Positions 48,701-59,900 of a stretch of 64,000 nt of DNA are shown here, one piece after another. Where the stretch lies: NCBI GenBank assembly GCA_964035545.1, contig OZ037765.1, forward strand, positions 21,026,495 through 21,090,494, given 5' to 3'. This DNA is from Bugula neritina. Lineage: Eukaryota > Bryozoa > Gymnolaemata > Cheilostomatida > Bugulidae. The notes under the pieces were generated by a model, which was given only the letters and a program-made list of their open reading frames with translations, had not been told where the DNA came from and made no database searches. Made by a program: the position numbers and the translations under genes. Position 1 is the first letter of the stretch; each line of letters starts with the position of its first letter.

Positions 48701-50941
48701 TCTGTTAAGAATCTTTTCAAGGGATAATTGCTTTGGCTAGTTATGTAATAACTCACTCTATACTCTATATTCTATACCTATAGCATCTCCATAGCACAGG
48801 CTGTGTCTGGAATTTTAGATTTTAAAGTTGAATAATGAATATCAAAGAACAGTGAAGTACCTAACGTCTGTGTCAAGATTTATTTCTCTGATATGAAAAA
48901 ATATGGAAATGTGTAATTAATTTGATTTATGCATTGTATATTTGTGGCTGAATAATTATCATCACGATAGATACTCCCTTGCATGCCAACAGCATATCAA
49001 AAATGTGCAATTTTGCATACATTAATTATCCAGCTTGCTTGGGACTAAAATAGAAACTTCATATCATTTTTAAATTAAATTGACTGACAGCATAGCAGGT
49101 GCTTCCTCCTTTCTATTTATCAAACATTCATTTCATTTTATTTCAGGATCACAAAAAATACAGCAGAAAAGAAAATTTTCAATCTATCAGTGAGAGTCCA
49201 ACTCATGAGTCTACCACCATAGAGAGATGGGTTAACAGTCAGCTAAGTAGAGGCAGGAGGCAGTCTTCTGCTATAAGTATGTTCTAATAATTACTGTAAC
49301 TGATTTTTAATTAATTAATCCTAAGTCCTAAACCATAAGCTTTAGATAACATGAATAATCATAGTTCTCTTTCTACTAGTGTAGACAGAATTAGGAGTTG
49401 TCTCTGCAAGCTACTCAAGTATTCTCTTATAAAACATGTGGAGTAAGAGCTTAAATCTACATAGAAATTAGCTTTGTAGCTTTGCTTGTAATACTTTCTT
49501 ATAGAATATGATTATAGTTATGCAATTTGTTTTTATCAATCCCGATTGAAAAGTTGAAAATATCAATTCTTTAGATGTTTCCTTTCAGTCTAATTATAAA
49601 AGTGTTATTGACTGGCTGAAAAAAATACATTTCAGTTGAAATTTTCAAATTTGAGAAGCAAAACATAGTCCAACCACAAACTGCTAACCCAGCTGTGACA
49701 CTATAATACAAAATACAAATGGTGCCATTATAATTTGCTTGATTCTTCAACTTGAATGGTTATTTGACAATTTAATAAAATTTAAATAACTAATTCCATA
49801 TTTAGCCATTGACAGGTTTGGGAACCACCATTCATATAAATTTAGACAGTAGCAAATTGGCTGATGGCCAATAAATACCCTCAATTACTTTCAGTTATCA
49901 ACTGTAGGTCTGGGAAATAAATGGTCAATAATTTAAACAAAATAAACTGAATTTAGGTAATTGATTCAACACATTAGATATCAGCAATATCATATTATTT
50001 TGTTTCAGAAGTACTTAAAATACATCATGCTGTGAAATTGTCTGTTTCTAGCCCGCAGGGTACATAATATATGTACATCTCTATTCTATCACTTGCATCT
50101 TGTTTATATATATTATCTTGCCTCATTTCCTTTTTGTAATTATAGATATGAATCATGATGGACACAGTAAAGGTGTTAGTAACACTCCAAGACTAAAATC
50201 TCCCAGTGAAGACATGCTAACTACAGACTCTGGAATTGGCACAACTGCTCCTAGGAGTCAGTATAAAGAAGCAGATAGAAGCTATGTGCATGGCTCCAGG
50301 AGAAGCAAAGAACTGCCAAAAGTATGTGAAGTCTGTAGTCTATACAACTCAAGTCACATCAGTTTCTAACCGTTATGAAAGGATTTGCATTTGAAGCTAA
50401 TGACCCTTGCTGTTGCAGTTATAAGTAACTGAAGTGTATTTCAACTGCAGTAGTTGAAGCAATTAAAGCAGTCAATGTATTATAATTATCTAATAGAGTG
50501 ATTGGTAAATAGATCATTGCCTTTCTAAATTGTACCTGTATCTGTAAAGAATATAAATTAGATCTTGTCTAAGTGGAGTAATCCAGGTATATATAACTGA
50601 TCCCTACATGTATTGTAGCTGTTTGGTATGAGTGAAGAGAAAATAAACAATTGTTTTTTGTTTGAATAAATTGAAATTTGCTGCAATGTTATACTTATAA
50701 AGAATTCGTATAATTTTCACTATTGACTCGAATTTTGATTTATCTTTAACAATTTAATGCAAGTAATTTTTTGCAGGGTAACAGCAGGACACAACTCCTA
50801 AGTAGTCCAGAGCCATTCTACGGCGAACCACATTTCAAGACGTGCAACTCCATAAACTACGTACAACATGAAAATGGAGCATATATGTTCTCAAATTCCA
50901 GAGACGCGAGAAATAGCATAGAGGAAAGCAGTAAACTGTAA
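39734..50941 (+). CDS. Unrecognised single-pass type I membrane protein
   Basis: Eight exons: 39734-39815, 40157-40230, 42236-42303, 42456-42619, 46896-47077, 49147-49276, 50146-50321, 50777-50941; 346 residues, all in phase. Residues 1-27 form a signal peptide (ARMMLLLMLVVGLGGVAG). An ectodomain of about 105 residues has two cysteines (EKCVDF, SRCDIN) and N-glycosylation sites at NES and NYT. A membrane helix follows at about 134-157 (GAIVVIVLVTCIVL). The cytosolic tail of about 185 residues is rich in Ser, Thr and charge. It contains TTDSGIGTT (about 261-269), resembling a phosphodegron, and ends SSKL, which fits a class I PDZ ligand. I know no family with this layout; a cell-surface receptor or adhesion protein is a guess. 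Introns are long (up to 4.3 kb at 42620-46895). AATAAA follows at 51510. Confidence 0.75.
41655..41684. repeat. Perfect 30-base AT palindrome
   Basis: Fourteen-base arms (TATATAGCATATAT and its complement) flank a TT centre in an intron of the membrane-protein gene. ATTTCACTT occurs on both sides. It may be a hairpin or the remains of a short insertion. Confidence 0.7.
45393..45471. mobile_element. 79-base mini inverted-repeat element
   Basis: The two halves pair over about 30 bases per arm, with ends TAAGGCTAGGGCCACAC and its near complement and inner GATTTTC/GAAAATC. The terminal sequence resembles the element at 4914-5255, so both may use the same transposase. It lies in the large intron 42620-46895. 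Confidence 0.7.
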
Positions 50942-51634
50942 AATTAACTAAACGTTAAATAGAAGGACAGCTGAAAATTTGCTGGTTGTGAACTATTGGT
51001 TGCATATATGGTTGCCGCTCAGTGGATTTCCTTATACTTAGGTCTGCCAATGCTGCTGAAGATGTATATATTTACCAAGCTCGAGCATTTATGCTACCTT
51101 GAAACATTAGAACTCAAGCTAAAAGGCTTTGCTTTTATTATTGACTATGCAATTAGCAAGGGAAGCTAAGAAAACACATACAATGTGGTTACTATTCGCC
51201 TGCATGGTGTTGACAATCTTGCTCAATTGATTTGTGTACCAATGATATTAGTGCTTTAGAACATGTTTTTATAGTAAATTAAAAATTTGATTGAAAATCA
51301 GATTAACTTAGCAATTTATGTTACTATTCGTTTGTCATTCAATGCCTCAACAAAATAATGAAATTCTGGAAATGTTTTACAAAAGGTAGACAACTTCCAA
51401 ATAATTATGCTTTTTGAATTACAGATAATAGGCTGCAGCATAATGTAATATTATAATAATATTATTGTTAGTAGTAATTATATTTTTTGTATTAAAACAC
51501 AATTAGCAAAATAAAAATATATAAAAAAACAATAAGTTAACTTTTTAGTAATGAATACTGATGAAAAAAAATTATAGAAAATTTTCTTTGAATGACTCAG
51601 ACTGAGAATGAACTCCGTAGTAGCCTGTGGTATC
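50942..51634. other. Convergent intergenic region
   Basis: It separates the stop codons of the membrane-protein gene (plus) and the ankyrin gene (minus), so it holds both 3'UTRs. AATAAA on plus is at 51510-51515. No clear AATAAA on minus lies close to the ankyrin stop; a TTTATT (minus AATAAA) occurs near 51135, which would make the 3'UTRs overlap. Confidence 0.55.
51510..51515 (+). terminator. Poly(A) signal of the membrane-protein gene
   Basis: AATAAA lies 569 bases after the stop codon, just before the 3' end of the convergent ankyrin gene. Confidence 0.45.
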
Positions 51635-52773
51635 TCAAGATGGGATTTCTATTGAATTAGCCTTAGTTTTCTTAGTACCTTTAGCTGATGACTTAGCAGA
51701 AGAGCTGGAAGCTGATGCTTCTCTAGTTCCTTTATACTCGCCAAGTACGCTAAAAGTTAACAGCACACTATAAGCAATGCTGGCTAGCATTTTTCAAATC
51801 CAAAAGTTAGATAAAGTTCTTATAAGCACAGACCAAGGAGTTGTGGGGCCAGTGTAACACAAGAGCTGCACGTTATTAATCTAAGCCCCCTCCCTTAACT
51901 AAAATCTTTTGAGTCAATAATAGAAAATGCTTTTAAGAATATAACTATTTAAACTTAGACTGCTATTATTGTTACTTATGTATGTACCAGTATACTGTTT
52001 AAAAAATATTTTAAAGATAATTTACTGGTACATACATAAGTTTACATTTATGAATAGTTGTAGCATTAAAAGTATTTTTTCATACTAATATAAAAATTAT
52101 ATCCAGTCAATTAATTTTTGAAATTGTCAAATAAATTAAAATAGCAGCTCCCAAAAATTATATAGGGAAGCTTGAGAAGTCTTACATCTTGAAGCAAAAG
52201 CAAAGCTAATCAAAAATTCATAGGATAACGATGCCAGTATACAATGTTTACAAACCTCTGTAGGAACTTGACACACTCATTGTGAGCGTACATCTTAGCT
52301 ATGTCCAACGGAGTATCTCCGCTGTCATCTTTATCGTCTAGTCTAATATTTGCATTATGTAGTGCTCTGAGGATATGAATTCTACCTGACTCAGCAGCAC
52401 AGTGAGACGGTGTCCAGCCATTATCCATCCGTATGCTGCCATTAACACCGATAGAGAGTAGAAGCCTAGTACATTCTATAGACCCTATAGATATAAAGTA
52501 CTATGTTGTGATCTAGAAACTCACATTACAAATAGCGCTATAATTTTTAAATTTACCACACACAAATTAGGGAAGAAGATCATATTAAACAATCTTGAAG
52601 GTGATTTATGAAAATTATTTATGCATACCACGAATACATGCCCAGTGCAGAGGGGCTTTTCCACCCCATTCTTCATCTCTACAATTAGGATCATATTTCC
52701 CCGTTTTTAGATAATCTTCCAGGGATTCATAATCACCAATAGCACATGACTCATGCAAAACAAGCTCTGTCAT
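51635..52773 (-). CDS. ANKRD66: Ankyrin-repeat protein similar to ANKRD66
   Basis: Three exons on the minus strand: 52773-52629, 52484-52256, 51749-51635; 162 residues, phases 1 and 2. Ankyrin units are visible: HESCAIGDYESLEDYLKTG, APLHWACIRGSIECTRLLL, GWTPSHCAAESGRIHILRAL and DTPLDIAKMYAHNECVKFL. The tail is Ser/Lys-rich (SASSSSAKSSAKGTKK) and probably disordered. The spacing, including KYDPNCRDEEWGGKAPLHWA and the DSGDTP unit, resembles vertebrate ANKRD66 as I recall it, a short ankyrin protein of unknown role. The ATG at 52773 comes five codons after an AG acceptor-like site (TTTCTTAG), so a noncoding first exon may lie further right. It is divergent from the ciliary gene CFAP43, which hints at shared ciliary expression. 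Other small ankyrin proteins are the alternative. Confidence 0.82.
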
Positions 52774-53970
52774 TGCAGATTCTTCCTAAGAAATATCAGA
52801 GTGTTTTATATCAACTTTTCCTGAAAACAATGTTAAAAAATCTGAACAGAAACACCTTCTTGCTTTGCAGGCTATATGTTCTCCACCTTTGTTTAGGATT
52901 GCAATCAATTTTTTTAACTACTTGGTTATCAGCTTAATTAACAAAAATAGAGACCTATAGACTTTTACTACTGCATTTGAATTGCATAAAAAGTAACAAT
53001 CCATATAATCATATAAAGTAAGTTCTAGATTTGATAATATTTAATCAGATCAAGTGAAAGAATAGTTGATAGACTTATAATTATAGCCTGCTGTAGGGCT
53101 TTAAAGATACTATCAAATGTTTGTGGTTAAGCTCAGTGTCAGGAAATAAAAATTTTAGCAACAAATCAACAACTTTAGTTTTAATTTAGTTCATCATTAA
53201 TTTTAAAGCTTATGCTGCAGCAAAATTACATCTTAATTGTTAGTGATAATACATTAGCATTATCTATTTTAACATATATTAATATTTAATAAAAATATAA
53301 CTATTAGTACTATAAGTAACTTGATAACATTATTCTATCACTATTGATATTATCCAAAATTATTTTATACATATACTAAACACTATACCCACACCATAAT
53401 AATAGCAATACTCATAGTCATATTGCTTAAATTTAATCAACAGGTCTCTAATTTAACTTTTAACTTTAACTTTAAGGTTTAACTTTAACTTTAAGTTTAA
53501 GTTATTGTTAACGCGTTACTAAATCAATTATGAGTTAGTGTTAAATTATCCGTGAAAAGTAAATATTACACCATTAACTGTATCAAAAAGTACTTACATT
53601 AGTCTGATTAGAAAAGGAATCCTTATTGTGTGTATTCTTGCATAGTAATCATTCTCACTCTGGTCTCAGCTTCAGCATGTTTTACTTCAAGTGTTGATCA
53701 GAGATGTAGTTGATTTATTGTTACAAATGAAATAGTATAGCGTAGTTAAAATGGCTTCTGTTTTTATGCAGAATTTTATATGCGGTGGAATACTACAGCC
53801 TTTCAACAATAAAATTTATTTTGTTAAAACAACAGCTATACGTCGCAATCTCGTAATAAACGAGCTCACCTTGGAAACGCTCAAAGTCACATTAGCAAAT
53901 GGCGTTTAGACTGAAGCGTGTACCAGTGTAACAACTGCATGCACAAAAAAGCATACAAAGCATCTTGTTA
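52774..53970. promoter_or_regulatory. Divergent promoter region of the ankyrin gene and CFAP43
   Basis: This 1.2-kb interval separates the two start codons, which point away from each other. The AG just upstream of the ankyrin ATG suggests a spliced 5'UTR, moving its start site towards 53600. The part 53830-53930 is less AT-rich and holds the likely CFAP43 start region. A 52-codon open frame at 53751-53909 could be a uORF of CFAP43. A (TTAACT)n-type tract lies at 53452-53502. I did not find a convincing RFX X-box. Confidence 0.5.
53452..53502. repeat. AACTTT hexamer-type microsatellite
   Basis: The tract consists of TTAACTTTAACTTTAAG-type units inside the divergent promoter interval. Confidence 0.8.
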
Positions 53971-56900
53971 ATGGATTCTATTGGGGTTCCCGAACTACGG
54001 TAAAGTTTAATTTTTATGTCGTATATAAATTTAAAATTAAGGCCATAACTGATGCCAGGAAGGGCAGTTGATCATAACGATAATTGCTCCTGACCCATGA
54101 CTGGCCATGAGAGTCAGAGTGAGTCCTGTCACTGTCACATGTGGCTGTGTAATAGTACATTACTACTAGTATTGCTAGTAGAAACAGGTTCCTGGCCCAC
54201 TTATTTTTTTAACATTTAGAGTTTTTGCAAAAATGAAAACTTTGACAAGTAATGAACAATTATGATAATAATTGAAGGAATATTTTTACTAACAAACAAT
54301 TTTGAGTTTTTGTTTTACTCAGCCTTAGGCTCAAATCTTGAGTTACAGTTACACTAGTAATACCAGCAGTACTAGTAATACCAATAGTAATATTAATACT
54401 AATATCAACACTAATACTAAATCTATGCTAATGAAGTTTTCCTTGTTAATAGTTTTGAAATTGAAAATTTAAGATTAGGAATACTTGCAAATTTTAGAAT
54501 TATGACTGTATCATTGATTTTGCTTCTAAGTCTTACTGTAATGCTACAATTATGGCTTTAAATTGTGTCTCTGTAAAAGTATATATTTCATTATTTGCAT
54601 ATTTCTGTTTCTTTGCATACTGTATTATAATTTAGTTAGTTGGGTCATCTTTAATAAAATAACAACTTATACTAAGTCTCATTTTGCTAGATTTTTACGT
54701 AAACTATTATCATAATGACAAAATTTTCATGATTGTCATGCACTTTGTGCTACATTGAGTTTTAACGTTTTATTACTAGCGTTTTTAAAGTGTTTTGTTT
54801 ATTGCAGAAAAATGTCACAAGAGTTTTTATATCGTTTAAAATTATAGGGCAATCATGAGCTTTTAGTCTCAATAAAATAAAAGTGTTATTTCATTTACTT
54901 TTTAATGCTTGTTTGTTGACTTAGGGTTTTACTATATTTTTCAATTGCATTTTAAAATTTAAATTAGAACTTTATTTATATTGTAGGTGGGTAAAAGGCT
55001 ATGATGGCTCACGTGCTAGATATATTGACAGAAGTACCATCGTATATACTTGTGGAAACAATGTAAGCTTTATTAATGAAAATGGAACAAGCTCTGTTTT
55101 TACAAGTCCAGGAGAAGGGGTGGCCTGTCTTGACGTCCATCCTCTTAATAAGGTCTTTGCATTTGCTGAACTATGTCTCAATCCGAGAATCTTTGTTTTC
55201 AATTACCCAGACAAAACTCTCATGTCTGAGCTAAAAGGTCAGTTTATGTTCTATTAATATATTGTTTGACGTATTTATTTTGTAAATTTCCAAGTTATTT
55301 AATTTAAAAATTTATTTCACAGAATAATGTTAACTTTAAAAACTTATTTTAAACCTGTGGTAAAAATCGTTTTACATCATGTAAAACACATTCGAGTCTC
55401 TATTATACAAAGAATATTTATAGATGGAGCTCAGTTGGAATACAGTAACATCACATTTTCTTCTAGCGACTTTCTTGTCAGCATTTCTGGTGTGCCAGAT
55501 TTCAAGCTGTCTTTATGGTAAGTCAGTACCACTCAGCATTGAACTGGTGAAGTGTTGCATGTCATAGTTTTTGTTCATTATCATAATCAATTGATAACGA
55601 GGTAAAGTTTTATATGCATTTAGCAAATCTCAACTTGGTGGTTATTAGAGATATTTATTAAAAATTATAGACAAAATATTTACAATTTCAGAACACAAAT
55701 TATCTTTTTCTTTCTGTCTTGCCAAAGTTAAAAGCTTAATAATGGTTCTTTCAATATCAAGTACGTCTCTACAGTTAAGGAGTAAATTCAATTGTTGTGA
55801 GATTATTATTGAATAAATTTACAGGAATTATGCAAACGGAGAATGTCTTTTGACGGCTCCAGTAGTTCCTGAGAAAATCTCCAGCGTGGTTATCAATCCA
55901 GCCAACTGGAGACAGATTTCTGTAGCGACTGACTACAAACTCTCAGTTTACACAGTAGAGCAGAGCGATACTCAATACAGTGCACTCAGCAGGTGATTCT
56001 GTGCATTTCCTCATTTAAAATATACTGACAATAATTCCCATATCAGTTCTTATAAATTTCTCATTTAAAAATGTTATGTTTACCCATTTATACATTTCAA
56101 TTGTGGATTTGCAGTAACATTTTTTAAAATTGCGCTTTTAATTAATAATATAGCTGAGAGATCTTATTTTTGATTTGTTTTTAGCAATATCAAGCTGTTT
56201 GTTGGTGACAAGCAGACGGACGCTGTGGATGATAGTGTCTCACACAGACATGATGCTATGGCAGTGCATAGGCTGGAGTTAGACATGGCTCCATCAGCTA
56301 TAGCTGGGTTACTAGAACCAGAAGCTGAGAGGTTTGAAGATCATAAAGATTCGCGTATAAAATGTTCCCCAGTATCACAATGCTGGACCCCAGCCGGAGA
56401 TATACTAGTAGGGTGTGAGCAGGGGCAACTATTGCGGGTTAGTTTAGTAATGTAGCGCTTCTTTCAAATACATTTTTTATTTTGAAAGAAAAATCTAGAA
56501 CTTCTGTCACTTATGTCATTATTAAACAATCTGACGCTCTGGTTAATTGGAGAATTAACTGTCTCAATATTTATGTAGTTCGATGGGGAGAGCAAACAGC
56601 TGAAAGTTGTGTTCTGTCCCAGCATGCCTAGCCAGGACGAGGTGACTCGGGACGCTAGTATTATCAGAGGTGCCTCTTTGCTGTCTAAAGATATGACAAT
56701 CATGGAGGAAGATTTCACCATAGCTAACAGCGACATCGACTCTCTACTCACTACTGGTGCACTCAACTGCATGGCTCTTCATAAAAAGGGCCTCTACATT
56801 GGTGGAAAGGTTTGCTAATAATCCATCGCATGTTTTTTCTTAACTATCACGCAGAATTTAAGTATAATTTTTCTAAAAATACTTATAACATCGTTTGTAA

Positions 56901-59900
56901 ATTTCTGTGTTTTTTTTATCAGTTGCTACTATTATGAGCACCGCGACTAACTCAACGTCTGCTTTTACTTTTTTATCGGTTGACATAATAGACGTTACAG
57001 TTGACTAAACCAAATTTGACATGAAATATGCACACATTTTCTATTAACCTTCACATTGTAAATTTTGTTGGTATTTTAGGATGGCTACTTGAGATGCATT
57101 TCGGTAACCAATGACAATGTGCAGTTGCTAGACAGCTACAACATCGGAGTAGAGATTTCGTCTCTAGACTTTTCCACCAACTGGACTCACTTGAACGTAG
57201 GCAGCGCTGCAGGCTGCATGTATACGTACGACGTGAATGCACCAGGGGCAGCAGCTCTTGTTATGAATGAGCACAGTGGAAACTTTCTTGGTGTACAATG
57301 CCTGGCGCCTGGCTTAGAACATGCTGTGGTTAGTAGACATGGTAGTATGGTACGCAAAAGTAGGTTTTTAAAAAGTAATTAGTAAGTTCATTTTTTAAAT
57401 TAACAAAAAGTGAAAAAAATTTGAATCGGAATAATCACATTGTTTTTCATTTATTAGATATTCTATTTTTACTTAAATTATTGCTTTGATGAGAAATTCT
57501 GTGCTAACGACTGATCAATTTTTTACTGATTCATTTGATAGACTGTGAGAGACAATGGGGAAATACAAGTGTGGTCGTTAAACGAGGGTGTCCTCTCTGG
57601 GTCTATGAATCTAGGAGTTGAGCCAACAGCTATTGCCTGCAGTCCAATAGCTCCTGCAGCTGTTATTGGAACAGCCTCCGGGTTTGTCTTCATCGTTGAC
57701 CTGAGCGACCCTAAACAGTGTAGAATAATTCAGAGATTTCGGGCTTATAACAAACCCCTCACTAGGATAGTGTAAGTATTGCATTTCATTTGCCTATTAT
57801 TTGTGCGTGCGTACACACATTGCTGCCGTTGTGGTGCAAAGTATTATTATACAAAATACTGTTGTAAATACTTTTTTCTAATCATTTTTATTATATGTTA
57901 TCAGATTCAGCTCTGACGGTTCTTTGTTGTTGCTGGGATCAGATGATGGAAATGTCATTATGTTGTCTGGATATGCAACGCAGGCGTTCAGACCTCTATG
58001 TTTTACAAGTAAGTATGTCTGTTAACTTACCTCAACTTGACCTTTGGTAGGATAATGGTAGTTGTTTTCCCATGTATATAGTATATAGTATATCCAGGTT
58101 GTGCCTCTGCTATAATCACAGTTTATTGTCTCAGGTCTTATACACCTTCTATAAACAAGTTGATGTAAGGAATTTTTTGTATTTTTGTATTGAAAGCATA
58201 TAATATGAGCAAGGCTTCGATTTAGGAAAGACAAACTTTTAATATCAATCTAGCATTATTTAGCATGTAAATGCAACGTTCATAGTGTAGATGAGTAAAA
58301 TTATGTAATACAAACGTGAGCACATCACTATTGCTCTGTCATCACGCACCTTGTATACTGCACAGGTGTGGAGGGAGCAGTTGAAACTATTACTACATTC
58401 ACAAATGAAGATACTAAAAACATACACGTAGTCGTGTCATCTAACACTACTGGAGACATCACTCACGGTGCCAACAAGTGCACTACCTTCCAGGTTACAC
58501 CAGCGGTTCTTGCAGGTAGCTTTCTTCAGCTTCTGGTCTTTGAGAAATGTTTTAGTTGCAGAGTGTTTCATTGTTTACTGTCAACCGTTTGTGAGTGTTT
58601 ATTTTGTTAATACATGTGTTAGGAAAATGAAAGTTTTACAAATTCTTAAAAAATTTAAAGACCCAGACACTGCATCCATCATCACTTTTAAATGTCTTGT
58701 TGCATATCGGCTCTAAATCCTTGTTGGTTGATATCTAATCATCACATGAAAGATGACTCGAAGAATATTTTAATTTGTTATTCAACTTTTTAGTTTTGAA
58801 GTTAGCACAAACTTTCAGACCCGGTTTGTACCAATAAAAATATTTGACAAAAGTTACCATATTCCAATACTAGTTTTGAAATGTAGTCAATATAATCTAT
58901 ATAAGTGTGTAATGCATGCATCGCATTATCATAGAAGTCAAGACTTGGTTGTAGATGTAGAAAAGTACTACTCCAGTCTAAAGGCAGATATTCAAGATGA
59001 AGCAATCAACAAAATAGTCTTCAACTATGCTTCACCTTCTTACGGGGCGTGTCTCATTGGCCCCGATGTGCTCTACTCACTTGCCCAGGATTCAAAGAAG
59101 CTCCAACGGCTTATTATCCCAAAAGAAAAGCCTAAAAAGGCAAGAATTCTGGCTTTAACTAAATGTTTAATTTATAGGAAAACTAATTGAATACATGAAA
59201 TTAAAGACTTTGTTAATATATTCCAGCATTTAATTTATTTAATTATTATTCATTGTCAACTGATGTATGTGAAGTAGAAAAATTATTTTATTCAATTAAT
59301 AAATTTAGCCTTAACAGATTTGGTATTTTTTCTAGGCCAACAGTAAAGATTCTTTCATAATGCCAGAAACTGAAAGTGCGTCTCACCAACTTCCTGGAGG
59401 GAAGATTGTTTTGTCACCTCATGGCAAGTGGGTGGCATCTGTCGGAGCAGATGGTAAACTTCAAGTGAGAGCAGCTGCTGTTCAGGTCAGCATGATCTAC
59501 AATATAGTTACCTGTAAAACTTGAGATTCCATTTTCTTGATCTCACTTGAAAAGTATTTCTTTTAATGTTTCTATTACTTTTTAAATTGATTTCATTTAC
59601 TGTCTTCACGCTCTATCTATTTATTAATGGAAACCACTAATCCTTATGCTATACTATATTATTTTGTATTACATTCAACAGGAACAGGTATGAGCTCCAA
59701 CAATGCATTCAGTTTTTGTGTTTGAAATTTTGCACAGTTTTTGATTTTGTTTGTTTCAAGCATTGAATTGTGCCTGTTGAGTATTAACACGCTGTCACTG
59801 TAAGCTATTTGTTGGTGATTTTTTGTTATCATTACTAATGGTAGACAAGTAGACGGTAGTGTGTATTCTGTTACTTCACATGTAGAACTTATTAGCTTAA

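Noticed and set aside
53751-53909. 52-codon open frame as the CFAP43 N-terminus
   Set aside because: It has no donor in the needed phase, whereas the ATG at 53971 ends CG|GTAAAG and joins exon 54987 in phase to give ELRWVKGYDG.
53925-53945. Possible RFX X-box (GTACC then GTAAC)
   Set aside because: Both half-sites deviate from the GTNRCC/RGYAAC consensus.
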